NCBI GenBank assembly: GCA_963822985.1
Contig: CAWGJU010000006.1
Span: 310,001-374,000 of the forward strand
DNA length: 64,000 nucleotides
Direction: 5' to 3'
DNA from: Thermohalobaculum sp963822985
GTDB taxonomy: Bacteria; Pseudomonadota; Alphaproteobacteria; Rhodobacterales; Rhodobacteraceae
Each line of letters starts with the position of its first letter. Within the stretch, counting starts at the first letter, position 1. Below, one piece after another: positions 8,571 to 17,106 of the stretch. The position numbers were made by a program, and so were the translations under genes. The notes under the pieces were generated by a model. It had not been told where the DNA came from and did not search any database. It saw only the letters and a program-made list of their open reading frames with translations.

Positions 8571-11500
8571 CCAGCCTCCGCCCGTCGCCCGCGCAGATCG
8601 CGGCGACCGACCCCGCCAGCTCGAACTGGGTCGGCGCCAATGCCGGCTCGGGCAAGACGCATGTGCTGACGCAGCGCGTCGCGCGGCTGCTGCTGCAAGG
8701 GGCCGAGCCGCACAAGATCCTGTGCCTGACCTACACCAAGGCGGCGGCCGCCGAGATGCAGACGCGGCTCTTCCGCCTGCTGGGCGCCTGGGCGATGGCG
8801 CCTGACGACCGCCTGGCCCGCGACCTGGCCGCCCTCGCCGGGGCGCCCGCCCTCAGTCCCGACGCCGAGACGCTGGCGCGGGCACGGCGCCTGTTCGCCC
8901 GGGCGCTCGAGACGCCCGGCGGGCTGAAGATCCAGACGATCCACGCCTTCTGCGAGGCGCTGCTGCGCCGGTTCCCGCTCGAGGCCGGCGTCTCGCCCCG
9001 CTACGAGGTGGCGGACGAGCGCCGCGCCGCCGTGCTGATGGCGGCCGTGCGCGAGACGATGGCCGCGAGCTGCGGCGACGCGTTTGACTGTGCGGCCAAG
9101 CTGCTCGACGAGAGCGGCATCGACGAGCTGGCCGGGGCCGTGCTCGCCCGCCGGACGTCCTTCGCGGGCGACGCCGATGCCAGGATCGCCGCGCATTTCG
9201 GGCCGGACCTGGACGAGATCTCGGTCGCCGAGGCGGCCCTCGGGCACCTCGCCTGGGTCGGGATCCCGATGCTGCGCTCGGTGCTGCTGAGCCGCGGCGG
9301 CAAGCAAGACCGTCGCCTGGGCGAGGCGCTGCCGACCGAGCGGCCGCGCGGCGCGGCGGCCCTGACGGCCGTCTGCGATCTGGTCCGCGCCGTGCTGAAG
9401 GCGGATGGCGGGGCGCGAAGCCTGAGCCGGTTTCCGACGCTCGAGGTGAAGCGGGCGCATCCGGGCGCCGAGGACGAGATCGCCCGGCTGACGAGCTGGG
9501 CGCAGGAGACCTGCGATCGGTTGCGGGCGGCTCGGATCGCCGCGCGGACGCGCGACCTGCACCGCTTCGCCGGCGAGCTGCTCGACCGGCACGGCGCCGC
9601 GAAGGCGGCCGGCGCGCTGCTCGACTTCGACGATCTGGTTCTCCGCGCCTGCGCGCTGCTCACCGACTCGGTCATGCGCGCCTGGGTGCTATACAAGCTG
9701 GACCTCGGCATCGACCACATCCTGGTCGACGAGGCGCAGGACACCGCGCCGCTGCAATGGCAGGTGGTCCAGGCGATCGCCGACGAGTTCCTGGCCGGCA
9801 AGGGGGCGCGGCACGGGCCGCGCTCGATCTTCGTGGTGGGCGACGAGAAGCAGTCGATCTTCTCGTTCCAGGGCGCCGAGCCGCAGGCATTCGGCCAGAT
9901 GCTCGGCCATTTCGACGAGCGCTTCCGGGCGCTGGGCGCGCCGCTCGGCCGGCCGGCGCTGCGCACCTCCTACCGCTCGGCGCCGGCGATCCTCGATTTC
10001 GTCGACGCCGTCTTCCAGGGCGATGCGGCTGGCGGGCTGACCGTGACGGGCGAAGCGGTGCGGCACGAAGCCCACCGCGGCGGCGCGTTCGGCCGGGTCG
10101 ACCTCTGGCCGCTGATCGAGCCGGAGGACGCGCCGGACCCGCCCGAATGGTGGCGGCCGGTCGATCTGGTCCCGCCCTCGGATGCGCGCGAGCGGCTGGC
10201 CGGCATGGTGGCCGACGAGATCGGCAGGCTGCTGCGCGAGGAATGGCTGGCGCCGCGGGGCGACCTCCCCGCCCGGCGCGTTCGGCCCGGCGACATATTG
10301 GTGCTGGTCGCCAAGCGCTACCCGCTCGCGGCCGGCATTGTCCGGCGGTTGAAGGCGCAGGGCGTGCCGGTCGCCGGCGCGGACCGCCTGCGGCTGACCA
10401 ACGAGATCGCGGTGCAGGACCTGGTGGCGCTCGCCAAGGTCGCCTGCCTGCCGGGCGACGACCTGTCGCTCGCGGCGCTGCTCCGCTCGCCGCTGTGCGG
10501 CCTGAGCGAGGACGAGCTTTTCGAGCTCGCGCACGGCCGAGACGGCAGTCTCTGGCAGCGGCTGTCGGTCTCAGACCGCCACCAGGCGGCGGCCGCCTTC
10601 CTCCGCGACATGGCGGGGCGTGCCGATTTCCTGCGTCCCTACGAGTTCCTCGAGCACGCGCTGATCCGCCATGACGGGCGGTGCCGGCTGCTCGCCCGGC
10701 TGGGGCTGGAGGCCGAAGACGCCATCGACGAGCTGCTGGCGCAGGCGCTGATCTACGAGACGGGCGAGGCACCGTCGCTGACCGGCTTCGTCGCCTGGGT
10801 CGAGGCCGGCGACGTCGAGGTCAGGCGCGAGATGGAGGGCGGCGGCGACCTGGTCCGCGTGATGACCGTGCACGGCGCCAAGGGGCTCGAGGCGCCGATC
10901 GTCATCGTGCCGGACACCGTGTCGGCCGGACGGCGCGGCGGCCCGCTGGTCGCGACGGCGGCCGGCGGCAACCTGCCCGAGCTGACGCTGTGGCCCGGTG
11001 CCAAGGCGGATGACGACCTCGTCGCAGGCGCGGCCCGGCAGGCGGCGGAGGCGCGCGAACGGGCCGAGCGCAAGCGGCTGCTCTACGTTGCGCTGACCCG
11101 GGCCGAGGACTGGCTGATCCTCTGCGGCGCCGGTCAGAAGCGACAGCATCAGGAGGGCTGGTACGACCTGCTCGAGGCCGGCATGGCCCGGTGCCCGGGC
11201 GTCACGCGGCTGCCGAGCCCGACCGGCGCCGGCGAGATGCTGCGCTTCGAAAGCGGCACGCCGCCGGTTCCGCTGGCCGATATCCCGGAGCTCGCGGCGA
11301 CGGGGCCGATCGCGCTGCCTGCCTGGCTGGGGCCGGCGCCGCGCGAGGCGCGGCCGCCGCGGCTGAGCCCCTCGGCCCTTGCTCCGTCCGAGCCGCATGG
11401 CGGCGCCGGGATTGGCCGGGAGGCGGCGCTCGCCCTTGGCCGGGCCGTGCACCTGCTGCTCGAGAGGCTGGCGGACCGGCCGGCGGCCGCGCGCGCAACG

Positions 11501-11974
11501 CTCGCCGACAGGCTTCTGGCCAGCGGCTTCGCCGATCTGACCCAAGACCAGCGGCGGCTCGCGATTGCCGAGGCAGAGCGCGTGCTGGCGCTGCCCGAGG
11601 CGGCCGCCATCTTCGGCCCGCAGGCGCTGGCCGAGGTGGCGGTCGTGATGCCGGGACCTGGCGGCACCCGCATGACGGGCCGGATCGACCGGCTTGTCGC
11701 CGGCGAGGAGGAGGCGCTGATCGTCGATATCAAGACCGACCGCGTGCCGCCGGCGCGCCCCGATGCGGTGCCGATGGCGTATCTGGCCCAGCTGGGCGCC
11801 TATGCCGCCGCGATTGCCGCCGCCTATCCGCGGCGTGCCATCGGCACGGCCCTGCTCTGGACTGCCGGTCCCAGCGTGATGCGGATCAACCCCGAGTTGA
11901 CGCAAAGCGCCTTTCACGACAGCCTGTCCGCGTGCCCGCCCCTGATCATTGATTCAATCCAGGGGCAGACCTAG
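8567..11974 (+). CDS. addA: Double-strand break repair helicase-nuclease AddA
   Basis: 1135 aa from the ATG at 8567 (ATGA overlap with addB). The UvrD-like helicase motifs are all visible: motif I GANAGSGKTHVLT (about residues 22-34), Ia CLTYTKAAAAEM, II DEAQDTAPLQW (about 388), III GDEKQSIFSFQGA (about 425), V VMTVHGAKGLEAP (about 764) and VI LLYVALTRAEDWL (about 837). A C-terminal nuclease core has RIDRLV and IVDIKTDRVP (about 1052). The product is the ATP-driven helicase/nuclease subunit of AddAB. Full length, no disruption. Confidence 0.96.
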   Translation: MTSLRPSPAQIAATDPASSNWVGANAGSGKTHVLTQRVARLLLQGAEPHKILCLTYTKAAAAEMQTRLFRLLGAWAMAPDDRLARDLAALAGAPALSPDAETLARARRLFARALETPGGLKIQTIHAFCEALLRRFPLEAGVSPRYEVADERRAAVLMAAVRETMAASCGDAFDCAAKLLDESGIDELAGAVLARRTSFAGDADARIAAHFGPDLDEISVAEAALGHLAWVGIPMLRSVLLSRGGKQDRRLGEALPTERPRGAAALTAVCDLVRAVLKADGGARSLSRFPTLEVKRAHPGAEDEIARLTSWAQETCDRLRAARIAARTRDLHRFAGELLDRHGAAKAAGALLDFDDLVLRACALLTDSVMRAWVLYKLDLGIDHILVDEAQDTAPLQWQVVQAIADEFLAGKGARHGPRSIFVVGDEKQSIFSFQGAEPQAFGQMLGHFDERFRALGAPLGRPALRTSYRSAPAILDFVDAVFQGDAAGGLTVTGEAVRHEAHRGGAFGRVDLWPLIEPEDAPDPPEWWRPVDLVPPSDARERLAGMVADEIGRLLREEWLAPRGDLPARRVRPGDILVLVAKRYPLAAGIVRRLKAQGVPVAGADRLRLTNEIAVQDLVALAKVACLPGDDLSLAALLRSPLCGLSEDELFELAHGRDGSLWQRLSVSDRHQAAAAFLRDMAGRADFLRPYEFLEHALIRHDGRCRLLARLGLEAEDAIDELLAQALIYETGEAPSLTGFVAWVEAGDVEVRREMEGGGDLVRVMTVHGAKGLEAPIVIVPDTVSAGRRGGPLVATAAGGNLPELTLWPGAKADDDLVAGAARQAAEARERAERKRLLYVALTRAEDWLILCGAGQKRQHQEGWYDLLEAGMARCPGVTRLPSPTGAGEMLRFESGTPPVPLADIPELAATGPIALPAWLGPAPREARPPRLSPSALAPSEPHGGAGIGREAALALGRAVHLLLERLADRPAAARATLADRLLASGFADLTQDQRRLAIAEAERVLALPEAAAIFGPQALAEVAVVMPGPGGTRMTGRIDRLVAGEEEALIVDIKTDRVPPARPDAVPMAYLAQLGAYAAAIAAAYPRRAIGTALLWTAGPSVMRINPELTQSAFHDSLSACPPLIIDSIQGQT

Positions 11975-12025
11975 GTTTGGCGTCCTGCCGCCGGATGGCG
12001 TGGGGAGCAACGGAGGATTTGCGCC

Positions 12026-12346
12026 ATGGCGACTTTTGCCGTGACCGACGATAGCTTCGAGACCGATGTTCTGAAGGCCAACGGCCCGGTGGTTGTCGAT
12101 TTCTGGGCCGAATGGTGCGGCCCCTGCAAGCAGATAGGCCCCGCCCTGGAAGAGATCGCTCAGGAGATGGACGGCCGGATCAAGGTGGCCAAGGTCAACA
12201 TCGACGACAGCCCGAACGCCCCGTCGCGCTACGGCGTCCGCGGGATCCCGACGCTTCTGCTGTTCAAGGACGGCGAGATCGTCGACAAGAAGGTCGGCGC
12301 TGATTCGAAGCGCGGCATCGAGAGCTGGATCGAAAGCGCCCTTTGA
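12026..12346 (+). CDS. trxA: Thioredoxin 1
   Basis: 106 aa, the normal size. The redox site WCGPCK is at residues 30-35 (Cys31, Cys34), preceded by VVVDFWAE; the cis-Pro lies in RGIPTLLLF. It is a cytoplasmic dithiol reductant for ribonucleotide reductase, methionine sulfoxide reductase and similar enzymes. It follows addA after a 51-bp gap containing a good ribosome site (acggagg about 10 bases before the ATG) and is closed by the terminator at 12370-12394. Downstream location of addAB is a common alphaproteobacterial arrangement. Confidence 0.97.
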   Translation: MATFAVTDDSFETDVLKANGPVVVDFWAEWCGPCKQIGPALEEIAQEMDGRIKVAKVNIDDSPNAPSRYGVRGIPTLLLFKDGEIVDKKVGADSKRGIESWIESAL

Positions 12347-12369
12347 TTCGCGCGGTGATCCGGCCAAGA

Positions 12370-12394
12370 GGCGCGCCACGGCGCGCCTTTTTTT
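12370..12394 (+). terminator. Rho-independent terminator after trxA
   Basis: A perfect 8-bp stem, ggcgcgcc (12370-12377 and 12380-12387), with a two-base nominal loop (in practice the stem opens to a larger loop), is followed by seven T (12388-12394). It sits between the convergent trxA (+) and folC (-) and ends the + strand run. Confidence 0.9.
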
Positions 12395-12400
12395 CGCCCG

Positions 12401-13693
12401 TCAGCCGTTCGCTGCGAGAACATGGCCCGCGAGGTAAAGCGAGCCACAGATCAGCACCCTGTAGGGCGCCGTCTCGACATTCGCTATCCGGGCGATCGCT
12501 GCCTCGGCCGAGCGCGCAGGGCGGCCGCTGACGCCGCCGGTCGCTTGCGCGGCCTCGGCCAGGGATTCGGCCGAATAGCTGGCCTGGGCACCCGGAATAG
12601 CCACGGTCTGCAGGCTGGCGGCCCGCGGACCGAGGGGACGCAGGAAGTCGGTCGCCGCCTTGGTCTCGAGCATGCCGACAACCAGATGCACCGGCAGCGC
12701 CGCCCGCGCCCGCCACTCGTCGAGCACCGCCGCGATCGCCTCGCCCGCCGCCGCATTGTGCCCGCCGTCGAGCCAGAGCTCGGCGCCAGGCGGCAATGCC
12801 TCGGCCAGGGGACCGTGCGTCAGCCGCTGCATCCGGGCCGGCCAGACCGGGTCGCGCAGCGCCCCCTGCGCCGCGCGCTGGTCGAGCCCGAGGGCCCGCA
12901 GGGCCGCTATGGCGATGCCGCCATTGGCGATCTGGTGCGAGCCGTTCAGGCGCGGCGGGTCGAGATCGTAGAGGCAGTGCTCGTCCTGGTAGACGAGGCG
13001 CCCGTGTTCGGTCCGCACCACCCAGTCGCGCCCGTGCACGAGGAGCGGCGCGCCGATCGCGGCCGCGCGGGCCTCGATCACGTCGAGCGCCTCGTCCCGC
13101 TGCTGGCCGACGACGCAAGGGACGCCGCGCTTCAGAATGCCCGCCTTCTCGCCGGCGATCTCGGCGAGCGCTTCGCCCAGATATTGCTGGTGGTCGATCG
13201 AGACCGGCGTGATGACCGTCAGCCGCGGCCGGTCGATCACATTGGTGGCGTCCAGCCGCCCGCCGAGCCCCACCTCGAGCAGCGTGTAGTCCGCGGGCGT
13301 TCGCGCGAAGGCCAGCAGCGCGGCGACGGTGGTGATCTCGAAAAAGGTGATCGGCACGCCGGCATTGGCCGATTCGCATTCGGCGAGCAGCGCCGCCAGG
13401 GCCGGCTCGTCGATGATCTCCCCGGCGACCCGGACCCGCTCGTGAAAGCGGACCAGATGCGGCGAGGTGTAGGCGTGCGCGGTCATGCCCGCCGCGGCGA
13501 GCCCCGCCCGGAGCATCGCCAGGACCGACCCCTTGCCGTTCGTGCCGGCGATGTGGACGACCGGCGGCAAAGCGCGCTCGGGATGGCCGACGGCCTCGAG
13601 CAGCCGCCAGACGCGATCGAGCGAGAGATCGATGACCTTTGGATGCAGCGTCAGCAGGCGGTCGAGCAGGACGTCGCTGCGCGCGGTGGTCAC
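12401..13693 (-). CDS. folC: Bifunctional folylpolyglutamate synthase / dihydrofolate synthase
   Basis: 430 aa from a GTG at 13693 overlapping the accD stop (GTGA). The ATP loop HIAGTNGKGSVLAML is near residues 47-61; other family blocks are YTSPHLVRFHERVR, FFEITTVAALLAF, EVGLGGRLDATNV and a C-terminal LWLDGGHN. It ligates L-glutamate to dihydropteroate and adds further glutamates to folates. The accD-folC order is the classic one. A much longer open frame upstream is a shadow of accD. Confidence 0.95.
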   Translation of the reverse strand: MTTARSDVLLDRLLTLHPKVIDLSLDRVWRLLEAVGHPERALPPVVHIAGTNGKGSVLAMLRAGLAAAGMTAHAYTSPHLVRFHERVRVAGEIIDEPALAALLAECESANAGVPITFFEITTVAALLAFARTPADYTLLEVGLGGRLDATNVIDRPRLTVITPVSIDHQQYLGEALAEIAGEKAGILKRGVPCVVGQQRDEALDVIEARAAAIGAPLLVHGRDWVVRTEHGRLVYQDEHCLYDLDPPRLNGSHQIANGGIAIAALRALGLDQRAAQGALRDPVWPARMQRLTHGPLAEALPPGAELWLDGGHNAAAGEAIAAVLDEWRARAALPVHLVVGMLETKAATDFLRPLGPRAASLQTVAIPGAQASYSAESLAEAAQATGGVSGRPARSAEAAIARIANVETAPYRVLICGSLYLAGHVLAANG

Positions 13694-14634
13694 GCCGCCG
13701 ATCCGCTCGAACCGGTGGCGGCCTCCTCGGGCGGCGGGGTGACCGTGGGCGGCGCCGGCGCCGGCAGGTCGCCATGCACCATGGGCGGCGCCTTCATCAA
13801 GAGCCGCAAGGTGCGACCGAGCTCTTCGCGCAGATGCTTGCGCTGCACGACGCGGTCGATCATGCCGTGCTCGAGCAGGTATTCCGAGCGCTGGAACCCC
13901 TCGGGCAGCTTCTCGCGGATGGTCTGCTCGATCACGCGCGGGCCGGCGAAGCAGATCAGCGCGCCGGGCTCGGCCAGTTGGATGTCGCCGAGCATGGCGT
14001 AGGAGGCGGTGACGCCGCCGGTCGTCGGGTTGGTCAGCACGACCACGTAAGGCAGCCCCGCCTCGCGCAGCATCTGCACGGCGATGGTGCTGCGCGGCAT
14101 CTGCATCAGGCTGAGGATGCCCTCCTGCATGCGCGCCCCGCCGGCGGCGGCAAAGACCACCAGCGGCGCGCCATGGCCGATCGCCGTCTCGGTGGCCTTC
14201 AGCAGGGCGTTGCCGACCGCCATGCCCATCGAGCCGCCCATGAAGGCAAAGTCCTGGCCGACGGCGATGACGGCCAGTCCGAAGATGCGCCCCTCGGCCA
14301 CCAGCATCGCCTCGTGCTCGCCGGTCTTGCGCCGTGCGTCCTTCAGGCGGTCGGTGTAGCGCTTCTCGTCCCTGAAATGCAGCGGGTCGGCAACGGGATC
14401 GGGCACCTCGACCTGCACGAAGATGCCGCCGTCGAACAGGTGCCGGAACCGCTCGCGCGGGCTGATCGCCATATGGTGCCCGCAGTTCGGGCAGACGTTC
14501 AGATTGTCCGTCAGCTCGCGGTGAAAGACCATCTGCCCGCACTCGTCGCATTTCGACCAGAGGTTCTCGGGCATGTCGCGCCGGGTGAAGATCGACTTGA
14601 TCTTCGACGGCACGTAATCGGTGATCCAGTTCAT
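13690..14634 (-). CDS. accD: Acetyl-CoA carboxylase carboxyltransferase subunit beta
   Basis: 314 aa from the ATG at 14634. An N-terminal zinc ribbon has Cys29, Cys32, Cys48 and Cys51 (CDEC and CPNC). The crotonase-like core contains FMGGSMGMAVGNAL and VVFAAAGGARMQEG. It forms the carboxyltransferase with AccA and commits acetyl-CoA to malonyl-CoA. A Pro-rich tail (PAPAPPTVTPPPEEAATG) extends beyond the conserved core. It is followed at a four-base overlap by folC. Confidence 0.97.
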   Translation of the reverse strand: MNWITDYVPSKIKSIFTRRDMPENLWSKCDECGQMVFHRELTDNLNVCPNCGHHMAISPRERFRHLFDGGIFVQVEVPDPVADPLHFRDEKRYTDRLKDARRKTGEHEAMLVAEGRIFGLAVIAVGQDFAFMGGSMGMAVGNALLKATETAIGHGAPLVVFAAAGGARMQEGILSLMQMPRSTIAVQMLREAGLPYVVVLTNPTTGGVTASYAMLGDIQLAEPGALICFAGPRVIEQTIREKLPEGFQRSEYLLEHGMIDRVVQRKHLREELGRTLRLLMKAPPMVHGDLPAPAPPTVTPPPEEAATGSSGSAA

Positions 14635-14710
14635 GGCTGTCCGCTCTTCCGCGTCGCAGCGAGGGATACAGGCCGCCGCGCGGCGCTGCAACAGCGGGCC
14701 TGCTTGCCGG

Positions 14711-15529
14711 TCAGGCGCGAGCTTCGATCTCGGCGCCAAATTCAGCCAGCGCCTCGGCCAGCCGCTCCGGCCGCTCGAGCGGCACCAGGTGGCCGCAGTC
14801 CTGCCAGTCGAGCCGGCGGACATCCGCCATGCCGGCCGTGACCCGGTCGACCACCTCGACATCGAGAAAGACGCGGTCGCAATGGCCGGTGACGTTCAGG
14901 ACCGGCAGGCTCAGCGACTGCCACGGAAACGCCCAGTCGGCCTTCACCGAGTTGCGCATCAGGTTCATGTGGCCATGCTCCGGCGGCAGCGGCGCGATCT
15001 GGCCCTTGAGTGCGTTCGGCCGCGCCTTGCGCAGGAAGTCGGGGTTCACCAGCATCGGGAAGGTCGCGTCCATATAGGTCGGGATGCCGGTCGTGCGGGC
15101 GAAGACCGGCAGGGCGTCGTTCACCCAGGCGATGCGCGGCCCGATCTCGCGAATAGTGTTCAGGAAGACCAGACCCGCCGCATCGACCCCCGCCGATATG
15201 GCTTGTGCGGCGAAGAGCCCACCGATCGAGAGGCCGACCAGGATCGGGCGCGCAGGGCCGAGTTCGCTGACGATCCGGACGGCGTCGTCGACGATCAGCT
15301 GCGGGGACAGCTCGGTGCCGGGCGCGAACGGGCTGTTGGCCTGGCCGCGGAAATTGTAGCTGAGCGTGCCAAAGCCGTTCTCGCGCAGCGCCGGGGCGAC
15401 GATCGCCTCCCAATGGTCCGTCGTCCCCGTCAGCGCGTTGACGAAGACGAAGGTCGGCGCCCCTGTCCTCGCCGGCGGGGTCTGCAGATAGGAGAGCTCG
15501 TTCTCGCCGTCGATCTGGAGGATTGCCAA
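14711..15529 (-). CDS. Alpha/beta hydrolase, function unassigned
   Basis: 272 aa from a TTG at 15529. No ATG fits, and an AAGGA ribosome site about 8 bases upstream supports the TTG. The alpha/beta-hydrolase fold is clear: FVFVNALTGTTDHW (oxyanion strand), nucleophile elbow VGLSIGGLFA (Ser about residue 100) and a C-terminal DCGHLVPLERPERLAE with the catalytic His. Sequence style resembles 3-oxoadipate enol-lactonase and other small esterases, but no substrate can be named. It sits between trpA and accD, 33 bases downstream of trpA, so it is probably cotranscribed with the tryptophan genes although it has no known role there. Confidence 0.85.
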   Translation of the reverse strand: MAILQIDGENELSYLQTPPARTGAPTFVFVNALTGTTDHWEAIVAPALRENGFGTLSYNFRGQANSPFAPGTELSPQLIVDDAVRIVSELGPARPILVGLSIGGLFAAQAISAGVDAAGLVFLNTIREIGPRIAWVNDALPVFARTTGIPTYMDATFPMLVNPDFLRKARPNALKGQIAPLPPEHGHMNLMRNSVKADWAFPWQSLSLPVLNVTGHCDRVFLDVEVVDRVTAGMADVRRLDWQDCGHLVPLERPERLAEALAEFGAEIEARA

Positions 15530-15562
15530 TGGGAATTCCTTGGTCCGGTTGATGGCGCGGGA

Positions 15563-16360
15563 TCAGCTGCGGACGCTGTGCGCCCCTTCGGCCAGTCCGC
15601 GCACGAACTCCAGCACTTCCCCGGCCGGTTTGCCATCGCCGATCTGATCGACGATGGCCGATCCGACGACGACGCCGTCGGCCACCTGCGCGATGGCGGC
15701 GGCGTTCTCGGGCGTCCTGACGCCGAAGCCTACGCAGACCGGCAAGTCTGTCGTCCGCTTGATGCGCGCGACCTCGGGCGCGACCTCGTCGGCCACGGCG
15801 GCCGCCGCGCCGGTGATGCCGGTGATCGAGACGTAGTAGACGAAGCCGCTGGTGTTCATCAGCACCGCCGGCAGGCGACGGTCGTCCGTCGTGGGCGTCG
15901 CCAGCCGGATGAAGTGCAGGCCCGCGCGCGCCGCCGGCAGGCAGAGCTCGTCATCCTCCTCCGGCGGCAGGTCGACGATGATGAGGCCGTCGACGCCGGC
16001 CGCCTTCGCCTGATCGAGGAACCTCTCCACCCCCATCGAATAGATCGGGTTGTAGTAGCCCATCAGGATGATGGGCGTCCGGTCGTCGCCCTCGCGGAAG
16101 GCGCGAACCATCGCGAGCGTGTCGGCCATGGTCTGGCCGGCCGCCAGTGCGCGCTGGCCGGCCGCCTGGATCGCGGGGCCGTCGGCCATCGGGTCGGTGA
16201 AGGGCATGCCGAGCTCGATCAGATCGACACCCGCGCCCGGCAGGCCGCGGATGATCTCGAGCGAACGGTCGCGATCGGGATCGCCGGCCATGACGAAGGC
16301 GACGAAAGCGGCGCGGTTCTCGCCGCGCAGTGCCGCAAAACGATCGTCGATGCGGGACAT
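15563..16360 (-). CDS. trpA: Tryptophan synthase alpha subunit
   Basis: 265 aa, normal length. The catalytic acids are Glu49 (LIELGMPFTDP) and Asp60 (MADGP). Other landmarks are ILMGYYNPIYSMG, LIIVDLPPEE and VGFGVRTPENA in the phosphate-binding part. It cleaves indole-3-glycerol phosphate to indole, which passes to TrpB. It is separated from trpB by two small non-trp genes instead of being directly adjacent. Confidence 0.97.
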   Translation of the reverse strand: MSRIDDRFAALRGENRAAFVAFVMAGDPDRDRSLEIIRGLPGAGVDLIELGMPFTDPMADGPAIQAAGQRALAAGQTMADTLAMVRAFREGDDRTPIILMGYYNPIYSMGVERFLDQAKAAGVDGLIIVDLPPEEDDELCLPAARAGLHFIRLATPTTDDRRLPAVLMNTSGFVYYVSITGITGAAAAVADEVAPEVARIKRTTDLPVCVGFGVRTPENAAAIAQVADGVVVGSAIVDQIGDGKPAGEVLEFVRGLAEGAHSVRS

Positions 16361-16433
16361 TGCTCTCTTCCCCCCGAGAAATCCCTAGTGCCGCCGTCCC
16401 TCCCCTGAGGGGCCGCTGGCGGTAGCGCCGGCG

Positions 16434-16811
16434 CTAATCGTCCTTGCGGTAGAACTTCTTCTCGCGCGGCTTGCCGTCCCAGCCGGTCTTGCGCGGCCGG
16501 TCGCCCTCGCCGCCACCCCGTTCGCCGCCCCGCTCGCCGCCGCGATAGGGCTTGCCGCCGCCCTCGCGATCGCCGCCATAGGGCTTGCCGCGCGGCGGCC
16601 GGTCGCCGCCCCGATCGGGGCCGCCGGACCGCGGAGAGTCCTCGCGATGCTCCCATTTGTTGAGCAGGGCCGGGCTGAAGCGGTCGCGGCCGATCACGCC
16701 CTCATTGCACCAGACCGTCTGCACGGTCTCGTCCTCGCCTACGTCCTCGACCACCATCCGCATCGAGCCGGACTTCAGCACGACCAGGTCGCCCACGTTG
16801 AACTTCGTCAT
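16434..16811 (-). CDS. DUF2158-like small protein with a Gly/Arg-rich tail
   Basis: 125 aa from the ATG at 16811. Residues 1-60 (FNVGDLVVLKSGSMRMVVEDV, then VWCNEGVIGRDRFSPALL) match the short DUF2158/YodC type domain, a small beta-barrel of unknown function. The second half is a low-complexity, strongly basic tail rich in GGDR, GGERGG and PYRGG repeats, resembling RGG tails of RNA-binding proteins; that resemblance is only compositional. It lies between trpB and trpA in the same direction. Longer starts upstream overlap the preceding gene. Confidence 0.75.
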   Translation of the reverse strand: MTKFNVGDLVVLKSGSMRMVVEDVGEDETVQTVWCNEGVIGRDRFSPALLNKWEHREDSPRSGGPDRGGDRPPRGKPYGGDREGGGKPYRGGERGGERGGGEGDRPRKTGWDGKPREKKFYRKDD

Positions 16812-16815
16812 GTTC

Positions 16816-17100
16816 TCACTCTCCGGGCGCCCGGGCGCCTTCCTTCCGTTCGGCCTTGTGCGCCTCGCGCCGAGCCAGGTCGGACGGCGTCGTGTTCTCG
16901 GCCGTCGCAATGGCGCCGCGGACCTTGGGTACCGCGACGAAGCTGATCAGCGGGACCGTCAGGGCCGTCGAGAACATGATCTCGGTCCACATCGGCCAGC
17001 CAAGCTGGAGCCACTTGAACACATACGTCATCAGGAGGACCGATGGGTAGACCGCCAGCCAGATCCCGATCAGCTCCAGCGCCCGCTCCTTCCTGTTCAT
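16816..17100 (-). CDS. Small two-helix membrane protein of unknown function
   Basis: 94 aa. Two hydrophobic segments are visible, about residues 9-29 (ELIGIWLAVYPSVLLMTYVF) and 37-58 (MWTEIMFSTALTVPLISFVAV), followed by a charged tail with ARREAHKAERKE. It ends 4 bases before the DUF2158 start and begins 6 bases after trpB, so it is part of the trp transcription unit. I do not recognise a function; similar small proteins recur at this place in related genomes only as far as I remember. Confidence 0.75.
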   Translation of the reverse strand: MNRKERALELIGIWLAVYPSVLLMTYVFKWLQLGWPMWTEIMFSTALTVPLISFVAVPKVRGAIATAENTTPSDLARREAHKAERKEGARAPGE

Positions 17101-17106
17101 GCCGCC

